Shown: piece by piece, positions 1-9,917 of the stretch
Layout: every line of letters begins with the position of its first letter
How positions within the stretch are numbered: position 1 is the stretch's first letter
DNA from: Meconema thalassinum
Taxonomy: Eukaryota > Arthropoda > Insecta > Orthoptera > Tettigoniidae
Direction: 5' to 3'
NCBI GenBank assembly: GCA_946902985.2
Contig: OX336392.1
Span: 463,476,693 to 463,540,692, forward strand
DNA: 64,000 nucleotides
Position numbers and translations under genes: made by a program
Notes under the pieces: model-generated
Seen by the model: only the letters and a program-made list of their open reading frames with translations
What the model was told of the DNA's origin: nothing
The model's database searches: none

Positions 1-19
1 AATCAATACATTCATATTT

Positions 20-40
20 CACACACACACACACACACAC
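20..40. repeat. (CA)n microsatellite
   Basis: An uninterrupted CA/AC dinucleotide run of about 21 bp. Confidence 0.95.
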
Positions 41-360
41 TAGCATAATCAAAAAGGAACTTATCACACAGGAGTTAAATTATACAATAAACTACCCCAA
101 TATCTAAAACTTTCCCCAAAAATAAAAACCTTTGATAGAATGTTGAAAGCTTATCTGCAGTGCCATTGTTTTTACTCTTTAGTTGAATATCTTAGTGTAT
201 AGAAACGATGAAATCTATAATTATATTTTACTTTTCTATTTTAATTGTAATACCTAGCTGTAAGTTGTTGTATTTATAGAATTAAGTTTTCATATTATGA
301 TAATAGAATAAGGTGGAAATAGATGTCCAATAAGATTGTATCTCTTAAGATCTGTTATTA

Positions 361-397
361 TAATAGGTATATATAGTATTACTATATATACCTATTA
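361..397. repeat. 37-bp near-perfect palindrome
   Basis: Two 18-bp arms (361-378 and 380-397, starting taataggtat) are perfect reverse complements around a single central T. It is AT-rich, so it could be a cruciform-prone site or the remnant of a small inverted-repeat element. No target duplication was found around it. Confidence 0.85.
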
Positions 398-768
398 GTA
401 CTTTTATTTTATAGATGTAAATTCTGACGTTTCCTATATCAAAAATGTATTGTATACATTTATTTGATCAAATGGAATTAATAAAACTATCTATCTATCA
501 TCAACAAGATATAATTGTCAAACCGGTCATAAATGAATCCCAGTTTCCTTCTCGTAATAATAATCTCCGACCTATGTATTGTTAAGTCAAGTTCCTTTGG
601 CCGAGATAACATTCTCTTTGCGGGCGCTTTTTATTTACGAGAAATTGCCGGTAAATGCGATCGCTTAGAATTTTCAGTAATAACCGCTAGATGTAAATAG
701 CGTCGATGTTAAGATCTTAGAATTTGAAACGTGTCAAGTTCAATACTGTGATTTATTTTCTCCTTTAG

Positions 769-947
769 ATTGATGATTATCTGAAGAAGGAACTGTTTGA
801 AAATGCCTGGACACCTGGAAGAAATTTTAATTTCCCTTTAACGGGTCCAAGGAATCTGAAATTTCCGTTGAACTGGTTATCAGAGGGAAATGGCAATTTA
901 TTCTCCTTCAAAGAACGGAGCCTTTTGTAAATATTGTTCGTTATTTT
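769..947 (+). pseudogene. hAT transposase N-terminus, TTF-type zinc finger
   Basis: The plus-strand translation reads NAWTPGRNFNFPL, then in a shifted frame GAFCKYCSLF. This is the W-x-P...F-P and C-x2-C pattern of the TTF-type zinc finger that opens DUF4371 hAT transposases and ZMYM-like proteins. The frame must shift once near 880. The reading frame is cut at 947 by the gypsy LTR and resumes at 2397 with CTVDGKQSS. The role was DNA binding by the transposase. The fragment is not functional. Confidence 0.75.
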
Positions 948-1210
948 TGTAATATATTTACTGTTTGTATTATCATTTGTGTAAGTTGGTACTATGTGTG
1001 AGATTGTGCCAGAATAAATGCTATTGGCCCGTGCGGTGACGCAATCCCCCCTCCCCCCTTACCGGGCTGTAGAGGAGTCCCAGCCGACCCTTCGAGAAGT
1101 GACTTGTCTTGACTTCGCTCTGGTCTAGCGTGCGGGTTGTAGTATTACAAAAAAAAGTTACTGTCTGCTTATTTATTCCCCTCAGTGGGAAGACGTTAGG
1201 GACGTCACAG
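948..1210 (+). repeat. 5' LTR of the gypsy element
   Basis: 263 bp. It shares both ends with 2274-2396 and carries about 140 bp of central sequence missing from the 3' copy. A primer-binding-like site follows immediately. Confidence 0.8.
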
Positions 1211-1449
1211 TGGCGACGAGGAAATCGGGAATTGGCTTGCTTTTGTACGTGTGTACGTACGTTGAATTTTGGCTGGATAACGCCATGTAGCACGTGTTCT
1301 TACAGCCGCCATTACGCTGTTCATGTCGCTTGTGGAGGAAGGGGAAGTGCAGATATTAGTGCCATTTTTTAATTTGGTGAAATTCCGATTATGTCTGGAA
1401 TTATAGGCAATATTGGGGAGTTTGACGCAACTGTAATGGCATTAAACAT

Positions 1450-1803
1450 ACTTTTTCACCTCCATACCATCCTCAGAGCAATGGTCACGCTGAAAACTCA
1501 ATCAAGTATGCTAAAATTAAACTTAAATGTGCTTTTAGAGATAACGTTAGAGATGTTTCAGTAGCTTTGGATAGAATATTGTTCAATTATCGAAATTCTG
1601 TACATTCCACTACTAATGAGACCCCAGCCAAACTAATGTTCAATAGATCACCAACAACTAGTTTTGATATTTTACGACCTAGCATCAGGAGGGTAGTGGA
1701 GGGTAAGCAGGATAAGCAGAAGGCTTATGCCAAGGACAGTAAACCACGTGTATTTTCTGTAAATCAATCTGTTCTGATTAGATATTATACAGTACCTAGT
1801 TAG
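1450..1803 (+). pseudogene. gypsy integrase C-terminal fragment
   Basis: The open plus-strand frame contains YHPQSNGHAE, the end of the integrase catalytic core including its glutamate. It is followed by NYRNSVHSTTNETPAKLMF and a K/R-rich tail, the typical K02A2.6/Mag-type gypsy arrangement. Integrase would insert the element DNA. The N-terminal zinc domain and the first two catalytic aspartates are missing, as are protease, RT and RNase H, so it is not functional. A decayed tail up to about 2046 may be the rest of pol. Confidence 0.75.
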
Positions 1804-2273
1804 AATAGGTTCAGGTATTATTTGGAAGAGGCATATTGATCAACTAATTACAATTGATGCACAGGTGGGCGAGCCGGGTAAGGAGTTCTTGGGCCAAGCA
1901 GCTGACAGTTTTTCATCCCAGTCAGCTGAGCAGGTTGATGTAAGTTCAGATTTGACAGTTTCACCATCAGCTGTTTGTACTAGGCAGTCTATTGCAAGAC
2001 AGCCAACTCCTACATCGAGTCCGGTTAGCAAAACTACTAATAGCTGACCTGAAGGGCCGTTTTCAGAAGTTTCCAAAGCGATTTACGCAATCTCCTCTGA
2101 GACGTTACCCTGTACGTGAAAGAAAACCAGTTGATCGTCTTGGTTTGTGATTTGTAGTTAAGTTAGTAGCATGTCATTTTTATTGGTTATCCAAAGAAAA
2201 CCGTTCTTAGTTATAAGCTGATTTTTATTTTGTATATGTTGTTACACTATGTTTGTTATTTAAGAGGGAGGAA

Positions 2274-2396
2274 TGTAATATATTTACTGTTTGTATTATC
2301 ATTTGTGTAAGTTTGTGCAGCGTGCGGGCTGTACTGTTACAAAATACTGTCTACTTATTTATTCCCCTTAGTGGGAAGACTTCAGGGACGTCACAG
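2274..2396 (+). repeat. 3' LTR of the gypsy element (shortened)
   Basis: 123 bp. It matches both ends of the 5' LTR but lacks the middle. It is preceded by a polypurine tract and followed by the second TTTT target duplication. Confidence 0.8.
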
Positions 2397-2894
2397 TTTT
2401 GTACCGTTGATGGGAAACAATCTTCATTGCCAGGTAATCTAGTCAAATTTCCTTACATGAACTGGAAAAATGCGAAGGAGGATTTCAAAACACACCAAGA
2501 AACCAAGTATCATATCGCATGTATGGAAAAGGCTGCGAACTTTCTCGCCATATACATAGGTACAAATCCAGCTGTTGACGTAAGCTTGGATAGGGGTGTT
2601 CAATCCAACATATTATGCAGCAAACCAATAATTAAACCTGTGATTTTCCTTGCTCGAATGGGCATTGCTTCTCATGGTAAAAGGGACTCGGGACCTGTAA
2701 ATTTAGATGAGCCTGTCAAGAAAGGGGAGGGAAATTTCAGATCTCTTCTCAAGTTTCGAGCAGAAGCTGGTGATATAATACTAAAAGGACATTTGATGAG
2801 CGCATTCTTAAATGCAACATACGTAAGCCCACGGATTCAGAATGAAATTATTTAATCTTTGAATGACATTATATTGAAAAAGTTAGTCAATCAG
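2397..2894 (+). pseudogene. hAT transposase, DUF4371 N-terminal part
   Basis: The frame is open from inside the LTR to a TAA at 2853-2855, and further homology (SLNDIILKKLVN) continues past that stop in the same frame. Diagnostic strings are NWKNAKEDFKTHQETKYH, IASHGKRDSGP and EGNFRSLLKFR, which match the segment of hAT transposases between the zinc finger and the catalytic core. The frame enters directly from the LTR, so an ORF caller will propose a chimeric 200-residue protein starting in the LTR. That chimera is an artefact of the insertion. Inactive. Confidence 0.85.
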
Positions 2895-3626
2895 GTGATG
2901 ATGATGATGATAATTGTTGTTTTAAGGGGCCTAACATCTAGGTTATCGGCCCCTGATGGTTTGGGTGATCGTGAAGATGAAAATGAAAAGCGCTCTTAAA
3001 ACTAATTACTAAGCTACATACTAGAAGAAGAAATGGAAAACTAAAGGAGAATAAGGCAAATAAAGGACAGGAGGAAAATAAATGCCCTCAACCCTCGAAG
3101 AAGGCGGATTGAGGGACTTGGAAGGAAGGAGAGCCATGAAAGGCAGATAGGAAAGTGAAGGAGTAGAGGGTCCGCCCCAAAGGAAAGGGACAAAAAGGGA
3201 AAACGGACCCAGCTCAGGAATCCCTCGGGGTCGCCAACTCCCGAACTCACCAGCCGTGAGCCCCTGAGGGTGTAGCATTATCTAGGGTGCACCAAAAGTG
3301 GTGGGGCTACATACACCCGGCCTCCTTAAGGGCCTAGAGCACAAGGCAGGAGGTAAAAGGAAGAGAAAAAGAAGGCTGACCCCTCGCAGAAGGAGGGTAT
3401 CAGAAAAGATGAGACAAGGGCCAATTAAGGCAGGAAAGGAAGAGACTCCCTAGGCCTCGGATACCCTAATACCGTCGGGGTCAGAAGAGAACAAGAGTTG
3501 ACCAAGTGAGGTCGACAGGAAAGAAGACAGAGATGAGCCCGGCACAAGTAAGTGGAAGCAATGCCGGACTCAGCTGGGGCCCCGTGGTCGCCAACCCACG
3601 CCCACAAGATGTGAGCCCCTGGGAGG
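2895..3626 (-). mobile_element. Family-A SINE-like retroposon, copy A1
   Basis: About 732 bp, flanked by a perfect 9-bp duplication gtcaatcag (2886-2894 and 3627-3635) inside hAT coding sequence. The plus-strand left end is a GAT simple repeat followed by ttgttgttttaaggggcc, and the right end is gagcccctggg. Sense is assigned to the minus strand because truncated family members lose the right side, and because simple-repeat tails mark the 3' end of target-primed insertions. It has no RT or transposase gene and no terminal inverted repeats. Short open frames recur between copies because the copies are similar. Confidence 0.85.
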
Positions 3627-3635
3627 GTCAATCAG

Positions 3636-4010
3636 TTGAAAACAGCTAAATACGTTTCTGTTCTCGCTGACGAGACCACAGGCATAAGCGGTGTGCAGCA
3701 AATGTCACTATGTGTCCGTTTCGTTCAAGATAATTCCGTACATGAACTGTTGTTCGACAAACGATGATGAACAACGTTTCATCTAACAATCCGGGAAAAT
3801 ATTACAGGCGGGTTATTTTCATCCCATTTCTTGAAGAAACTATTTCATCACTTGATGACAAATTTGTCTCCCATATAGAAACTCTTCAGCCATTGCAAAC
3901 GCTAGTTACCACAACTGAAGACAAACTATCGAACCAAAACATAGCTGAGGTAGAAGATGTAGCTGCATTTTATAGACTTCCCCTTCATATTAGAGGCAAG
4001 CTACTTCTCT
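3636..4010 (+). pseudogene. hAT transposase catalytic-domain fragments
   Basis: The plus strand carries SVLADETTGISGVQQMSLC, the segment with the first catalytic aspartate (DET) of DUF4371 hAT transposases. Homology then jumps near 3755 to RRVIFIPFLEETISSLDDKF, a region from much later in the family, so a large part of the catalytic core is deleted. The frame continues to the A2 insertion at 4011. Non-functional. Confidence 0.75.
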
Positions 4011-4025
4011 GGAAACACACTCAGA

Positions 4026-4745
4026 TGATGATGATAATTGTTGTTTTAAGGGGCCTAACATCTAGGCTATCGGCCCCTGATGGTTTGGGTGATCGTGAAG
4101 ATGAAAATGAAATGCAAACTTAAAACTAACTACCAACCTACATACTAGAAGAAGAAATGGAAAACTAAAGGAGAATAAGGCAATTAAAGGACAGGAGGAA
4201 AAGAAATGCCCTCAACCCTCGAAGAATGCGGATTGAGGGACTTGGAAGGAAGGAGAGCCATGAAAGGCAGATAGGAAAGTGAAAGAGGAGAGGGTCCGCC
4301 CCGAAGGTAAGGGACAAAAGGGGAAAACGGACCCAGGAATCCCTCGGGGTCGCCAACTCCCGAACTCACCAGCCGTGAGCCCCTGAGGGTGTAGCATTAT
4401 CTAGGGTGCACCAAAAGTGGTGGGGCTACATACACCCTGCCTCCTTGAGGGCCTTAAGCAGAAGGCAGGAGAGAACATGAAAAGAAAAAGAAGGCTGACC
4501 CCTCGCAGAAGGAGGGAATCAGAAAAGATGAGACAAGGGCCAATTAAGGCGGGAAAGGAAGAGACTCCCTAGGCCTCGGATACCCTAATACCGTCGGGGT
4601 CGGAAGAGAACAAGAGTTGACCAAGTGAGGTCGACAGGAAAGAAGACAGAGAGGAGCCCGGCACAAGTAAGTGGAAGCAATGCCGGGCTCAGCTGGGGCC
4701 CCGTGGTCGCCAACCCATGCCCACTAGATGTGAGCCCCTGGGGGA
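4026..4745 (-). mobile_element. Family-A retroposon, copy A2
   Basis: About 720 bp with a 15-bp perfect duplication ggaaacacactcaga (4011-4025 and 4746-4760). The duplication lies in hAT coding sequence that continues across it in frame as KHTQ. It has a short GAT tail on the left (three units) and ends gagcccctggggga. Duplication lengths differ between copies (8-15 bp), which is typical of LINE-type insertion and not of DNA transposons. Confidence 0.85.
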
Positions 4746-4760
4746 GGAAACACACTCAGA

Positions 4761-5056
4761 AATCTATTGAAAATAAGCCCCAGAGTGCTATAGATGCTTT
4801 GTCAATATGCAATAAGAACATGTTTCCGGTTGTGTATAACCTGCTTGTCATCATTGCTGCCTTACCTGTCACAACCTGGTCGTGTGAAAGATCGTCCTTA
4901 AAATTCTTGAAGAACTATTTAAGGAATTCGACTAGTGAAGAACGTCTTACTGGATTAGCTTTGAAGTTCATTCATGATACTGTTGATGTTTCAATTGAGG
5001 AAGTTCTGAATGACTTGTCTGTTAATCCTAGAAGGCTTGATACACGATTGAAGTAG
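4761..5056 (+). pseudogene. hAT transposase C-terminal dimerisation domain
   Basis: The frame ends with a TAG after about 95 residues. It contains NMFPVVYNLLVIIAALPVTT followed by WSCERSSLKFLKNYLR and EERLTGLAL, the classic hAT C-terminal dimerisation motif (family form LPVSTASAERSFS). It completes the transposase begun at 769. The domain itself looks undamaged, but upstream parts are broken. Confidence 0.85.
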
Positions 5057-5971
5057 ACTTGTCTAACTCCTTCAACAAATTCCAGGGCAAATATCTACTT
5101 TTGCAGATTCTTTGATTTAGCCCGATGGACAATTTAGACATTTCTTTTTGTCCGTTTGGATCTAGTGTGGATTAAGGACTTTCGTGCTTTCCAGTAATTT
5201 TCATTTCAAGCAGCGTGAATGTGTTTCTTTATAATTTGCATACATCAAACTGACTGAACTATGCTAAACCGTGAGTTTATTGTTCCTCAGAAGGAGCCCA
5301 CTTCGATTGCCATGTACATTTTATATTTAGTTAATTGTAAATATTGTATGCAGATAAAGTCATCAAGATAGTAAGATTTTAAGAGTAAATATTAATGGCA
5401 GTAAAATGATGGAGAGTAAAACGTTTTCTCACAATATCAATATTAGGCTAAACTGTTTTCCGTATTTTAATATTTTCAATAGTGTTTGTAATTTTGTTTA
5501 TTGTGCTGAAAAATATAAGTAAAATAGTTTTCATGCAAAGAGAATCATCATCTTATATATTAAAATAGTTTTCAAAAAATTTCACCCTTTACTAAAACCA
5601 TAACGAATAGGATAAAAAGTGTGATCTCTTCTCCCTCAATAGCATGTAATGAATACGGATCGGGTTGGCACTCGCCGCTACGCAGCGCTACAGTCGACTT
5701 GAGATTGTTGATTTCGACATATGTTTATGTGCGATATATTAAGTATTTAATCGGTCGGAGTGTTTTGGTGGTGTTCTGTGCAAGTGCTTGCACTATTACT
5801 TCATAGTATTAATACCTAAAATGCTATTGTAGGAAGCATTAACTGAAATGGAATTTAATTTCTTGTCATGTGTTGACGTTCTCTTCGTGTGTTAATTTTA
5901 TTGTTATTTAATGTAAGTAAACAGCAGTTTAGCCCTTACATTTTCATGAGTGCTTAATGTGAGTAGTGAAG
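5057..5971. other. No gene recognised
   Basis: AT-rich sequence after the hAT stop codon. Nothing recognisable was seen apart from short accidental frames. The hAT 3' terminal inverted repeat should lie here, but I could not pair it with a 5' end. Confidence 0.4.
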
Positions 5972-6165
5972 ATGCCTTGCTGTTTTGTACCAGGATGCAG
6001 ATCTAGGTATGGGGACTTTAAAGAGGTCAGACGGTTTTTCAAACCTCCTAAAGATAAGGAACGTTTCATCAAGTCTCCCAAGAACCAACTGGCGATTGAA
6101 AGACTATTCTGTTCCGCATATATTTCCTAATTTGCCTAAGTATTTGTCCAGTATGGTGTAAATAA
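5972..6165 (+). pseudogene. Decayed THAP zinc-finger domain
   Basis: A good ATG opens MPCCFVPGCRSRYGDFKEV, the C2CH THAP pattern with its spaced cysteines, then RRFFKPPKDKERF. After about 34 codons the homology moves to another frame, reading NWRLKDYSVPHIFPNLPKYL, which resembles the THAP C-terminal end (VP-x-IFPNLP). The middle, with the final Cys/His, appears deleted. THAP domains bind DNA in P-element/THAP9 transposases and in regulators. P-type transposase remnants occur on the other strand at 17485-18079, but nothing ties the two together. The short 52-codon frame is not a credible gene. Confidence 0.65.
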
Positions 6166-6256
6166 AAATGATCTTGATGCCATTAAAGACTATTTCTGTG
6201 AAGAAAGGATGAGAATAAAAAGACAATGAGTTTAAAAACATATACCTATCGTAATG

Positions 6257-6742
6257 CTGAAGGAGGCGTGATCAGTTTTAGGCAATAGCCTACTCTAAGA
6301 AGGGGTCATGACTGTGCCTTCTATGTCTGTTAACTGCTTTTGAAATGATTGTAGTTTATTGAGTTTGGTGTTTGTGGAGTGAAATTTATGGGTATAATTG
6401 ATTTTTGTAATATTCTAAGGTAAAGTTGAAGGAGTCGTGATCGGGTTTAGACAGCCTATGAAGGGTTCATGACTATGCCTTTTATGTCTGTTTAATGTTA
6501 AGTTCTTCTGAAATGATGGTAGTTTACTGATTATGGTGTTTGTGGAGAGAAATTTATGGTTATTATTGCATTTTAGAGTAATCTACGGTAAAGTTGAAAG
6601 TTGCGTTCGTAGGTTTTTTTTGCTGTGTTGCAAGACTGTTAAGGGAATGTAAAATGTGTAACAATGTGAAGAAATCCTTTCTGATAGCGAGGTTAATTTT
6701 TCCGTTCTTTTTTTAAATTTACCGATAGCTGGCAAAACTAAG
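6257..6742. repeat. Tandem repeat units left of the BEL element
   Basis: A unit beginning ggagncgtgatc and containing gggttcatgactatgcctt occurs as a short version (about 6257-6417) and a long version (6418-6742). A third unit resumes at 15122, directly after the BEL/Pao insertion. The long units end gctggcaaaacta. Origin unknown. Confidence 0.75.
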
Positions 6743-7905
6743 GGATGACTGGATAGCACCCCAACTGGGAAATAGAAGAGGATTAGGTTTCGGGCACACA
6801 GTGGAATTTAAATAGAGCGACGAGGAAGAGACCAAACATTGATAACTAAAGTTAATACATTTATTTGATTTTTGAATCAATAACAAATATTTTCATTAGA
6901 ATAATAATTAAAAGAAGGTAATTAAAAAAGAATTTGTTTCTCCAGGAAACTCAGAATAAACTTTGACTATAAAATATGAATTAGAATAAAAGGCGATTGA
7001 AAAGTATTTTCACGAAAAAGATTAAAAAAAACAAGCAAGAAGCAAGAAAAAGGCTTGGCCTTGAAGAAATGTGTTAAACAAGTGAATGAAATTGGCATTA
7101 CCAATGATTTGATACTTTATAATGAGTATTTGGCCCGCAGGGAGCGGGTCGTGCAATCCAAACAAAGGCTTCCTCTAAGAATTCTCGGTATGCCTTCCGA
7201 GAAAGATAGATTGTGGCTCCTTTGGCGAAGTGTACCCCGCAGTAATAGATCTCTTGGTAGTGATCTGTCAGGCGGGTTACAAGCAGTTACAATTTCTCAT
7301 CGCCGAATTGTAGTGATCTGGCGGGCTGATGGAGTTGCTGAGATGAAGGTCGTTGACTCATGCCTCGCCTAGCACGACAGAGTCCAAGCGTTGAAGCATG
7401 CCACTTGGCGAGGTTCCAGCCACACGATGTTTACTAACAGTGCCGACCCAAGAAGGACCTTGTTGTGGTCAGGCAAGCAGCGGTGGTCAGGTGTAGACCA
7501 ATGCAGGCCGATGTAGACAGACACGGCAGTACGGCGAGAATATATAGTGGTAATGACGACAGCGCGCTGAACGTTCCAGAAGGAAGGAGGGGTGTCAAAC
7601 AGCCAATCAACGCACAGCCCCATGCACATTGCGAGGGTTGCCGCTGAGGTGAGCACAGTACTTCATGAGAAAGTGTGACAGTATGGTGCGTCTAGAAAGA
7701 CACTTCAGAAAAAAAGGTGAGTTGACAAGAATAATAAAGAACAACAATTCAAATGAAACATAAGTTAAATAAATAAATAAATAAACAGAACACCGCGTTC
7801 ATACTGCAATTATAACGAAATAAAATAATGGGGCAGAATAATTGAACGTGTGTTTCAAAACGTACGGGAAACATAGCCTACAAAAAACATTCGCAAAAGC
7901 GAACA
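6743..7905 (-). repeat. BEL/Pao 3' LTR
   Basis: About 1163 bp, aligning along its whole length with 13938-15121. It contains an AAAT tandem stretch near 7770. A 105-codon plus-strand frame here (7055-7372) is repeated in the other LTR with disruptions and is not regarded as a gene. Confidence 0.9.
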
Positions 7906-7949
7906 TGCTGGGAGGGGCGAGAAACAATTGCAGTAAGAAAGCGCAGAAG

Positions 7950-9261
7950 TTAGGCCTCGTGTGGCAAAGGAGCAATCATAGTGATTGGCCTAAGAAAATG
8001 ACCAGCAGAAGTCTGCAGTATTACCACGCGAACCCTACCATCTCTGCCAGGAAAGCACTCAACAACCCTACCCAAATTCCACACAAGAGGGGGACTAGGG
8101 TCTTTCAAAAGGACCAAGTCCCCTACCTGAAGGTTAGAGCAGGAAACACGCCATTTACCACGCTGCTGAAGCAAACCGAGGTATTCCAACCTCCAGCGAC
8201 GCCAAAAATTACTGCGCAAACTTTCAATTTTGCGCCAAGAAATGGCTAAAGAGGATTCAGAATTAGAATATAACAAAGGGGGAGAGGCAGTCAACGGACC
8301 ACCGATAAGAAAATGGCCTGGCGTTAATGGCAGACGATCTGAAGGATCATTAGATAAGGGTGATAAAGGACGAGAATTAATTATGCCCTCAATGAAAATA
8401 ATTAAGGAATTAAATTCTTCATGAGAAAGGAGGGTGTGGCCACAAACACGTCTAAGGTACTTCTTGGTGAGTTTCACACAAGACCCCCAACGCCCACCTT
8501 GATTAGGTGCATAAGGGGGGATAAAGTGCCACTGGAAATTTCTCTGGTGAGCATAATCAGTAATCCTTTCCAGCGCTGAATTGTGAGTAAGAGCTCTCTT
8601 AATTTCTTCAGAAGCTCCGATAAAATTTTTAGCATTATCTGAGAATACTTCTGAAGGAAGACCTCGGCGAGCAGAAAATCTGGCAAAAGCTGCCAAAAAG
8701 TAAGCAGTAGAGGCGTCGGTAATAGAGGCGGAATAATCCACCCCCGTAAAGGTAAAGGGTCTAGCAGGCGCAGATCTAAAGTTGGGAAGATCACCCATGA
8801 GCTGAGCGGTAATTTTAGGGTTGGATTTAAAACATGGAATGCACTTCCGGATAACAGAGTTAACTTCATGCACTCCGTTTATGGGCCAATACCTTACACG
8901 AATGACAGAAGGTAATGTACGAGTTCCAGCATGAAGATGCTGGTAATGATACTGACGAATGATTAAGGAAGTGACATGATGTTTTGAGGGAAGAATAATT
9001 GGATCTTTTTTTATCCTCAGAAAGATCAGCCAAAGATAAACATCCTCCTACTCTTAGTAAACCATCAGTATCCAAAAAAGGGGCGAGTGAGTAAAGCCTA
9101 CTCGATTTCTTAAGGGATTGACCTTGGGACAACACCTGACATTCTTCAGAGAATATTTCTTGTTGAGTAAGCCATAAGATTTTTGTAGTGGCTAAACTTA
9201 ATTCAGAAAGGGTTAAATATGGCTTAGGAAAAAGGGTTGTTCTACCACAAAATATTTCCAT
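7950..9261 (-). pseudogene. BEL/Pao integrase with C-terminal DUF5641-like domain
   Basis: The minus-strand frame ending at 7950 carries the catalytic integrase part, with FTFTGVDYS (first D), GLPSEVFSDNAKNF (second D, as SDNAKNF) and FIPPYAPNQGGRW. After it comes a tail with LQVGDLVLLKD and RVVILQTSAGHFLRPI, typical of the C-terminal domain of BEL/Pao integrases. The upstream frame (8866-9261) carries DGLLRVGG and a broken zinc-binding region, with homology moving between frames near 9000. Integrase would insert the element cDNA. The frameshift around the zinc-binding domain disables it. Confidence 0.88.
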
Positions 9262-9917
9262 CGAAGGAGATAAGCCATAACCCTCACCAATTTATGGAAA
9301 GAGGAATATCGCTGCAAGAGAAGGGGAGAGTCGGAGACGAGAAGAGAAGATCCAGTAATCTTACCAGCATCCGGAAAGTCTGATAACTCCGGAAGAGGAA
9401 AATTTGGCCAAGCGGAAGGTTCTTGCAGAAGCCAACGGGGACCGTGCCAGTATAACGTCAGGTTAGCCAACATAAGAGGGGAACATCCCCGAGAAATGAC
9501 ATCTGCAGGGTTCTCCTTGCCAGATACATGATGCCATTGTTCAAGATTAGACAATTGTTGAATTTTGGACACTCTGTTAGCTACAAACACCTGCCAATGT
9601 GAAGGAGGTTTGGCAATCCATGCCAATGTGATGGCTGAGTCACTCCATAAGTAAGTTTTAATAAATCGGATTTTTAAAGATTGACGGATTTTGACCGATA
9701 ATTCAACCGCCAGAAGAGCAGCACAAAGTTCCAGTCGTGGCAAGGATAAAGATTTAAGAGGGGCTATCTTTGACTTAGCGCAAATTAAATTGGAAAAGAA
9801 ATATGATTGGACAAAATTACGGCAAACAATATACGCACAACATCCATAAGCTTTCAATGAGCTATCAGCAAAGATGTGAAGTTCATATCCTCCACAGGAG
9901 GGAAAGGGAATAATCAC
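9213..9917 (-). pseudogene. BEL/Pao RNase H region
   Basis: 234 codons on the minus strand. Diagnostic strings are HIFADSSLKAYG (first catalytic D), SLPRLELCAALLA, LWSDSAITLAWI and VSGKENPADVISRG, all hallmarks of the BEL/Pao RNase H segment between RT and integrase. RNase H would remove the RNA template during reverse transcription. It follows the RT block after a frameshift near 9915 and is followed by the integrase zinc-binding region. This is the least damaged part of the element. Confidence 0.88.

Larger units (their letters stand above)
1..768. other. AT-rich flank, no gene seen
   Basis: No reading frame of interest was found. The stretch holds an AC dinucleotide repeat (20-40) and a palindrome (361-397). 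The 5' part of the hAT transposon that starts being recognisable near 769 may reach into this region, but I could not identify its terminal inverted repeat. Confidence 0.5.
948..2396 (+). mobile_element. Internally deleted Ty3/gypsy retrotransposon
   Basis: Two direct repeats, both starting tgtaatatatttactg and ending gacgtcacag, act as LTRs (948-1210 and 2274-2396). The 3' LTR lacks about 140 bp of internal sequence. A primer-binding-like tggcgacgagg follows the 5' LTR at 1211, and a purine tract (aagagggaggaa) precedes the 3' LTR. TTTT flanks both sides (944-947 and 2397-2400), a 4-bp target duplication inside the hAT zinc-finger coding region. Only an integrase C-terminal remnant is left between the LTRs, so this is a dead, deleted copy. 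Confidence 0.85.
769..5056 (+). mobile_element. Broken hAT-superfamily DNA transposon with nested insertions
   Basis: Four plus-strand blocks match one transposase in the right order: a TTF-type zinc finger (769-947), two DUF4371 / catalytic-start blocks (2397-2894 and 3636-4010), and the hAT C-terminal dimerisation domain (4761-5056). The gaps are a gypsy element (948-2396) and two family-A retroposons (2895-3626 and 4026-4745). Each insertion is bounded by a target duplication whose removal reconnects the transposase. Stops, frameshifts and an internal deletion near 3755 show it was decaying as well. Terminal inverted repeats were not identified. Confidence 0.85.

Noticed and set aside
2253..2855. 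200-residue chimeric gene starting in the gypsy LTR
   Set aside because: The frame merely continues from the LTR into hAT coding sequence across the insertion junction. The LTR part is non-coding.
3021..3278. An 85-codon minus-strand frame (MLHPQGLTAGEF...) repeated at 25938, 33161, 48423 and elsewhere, with a second one (...WVGDHGAPAESGIAS)
   Set aside because: It recurs because family-A copies are similar. Overlapping frames are open too, lengths change with indels between copies, and no known domain is present. I do not treat it as a protein gene.
5621..5806. Small plus-strand gene after the hAT
   Set aside because: No start context, domain or second copy. It is consistent with chance in AT-rich DNA.
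7055..7372. A 105-codon plus-strand frame in the BEL/Pao LTR
   Set aside because: It is inside an LTR, antisense to the element, and broken in the other LTR copy (14398-14580).
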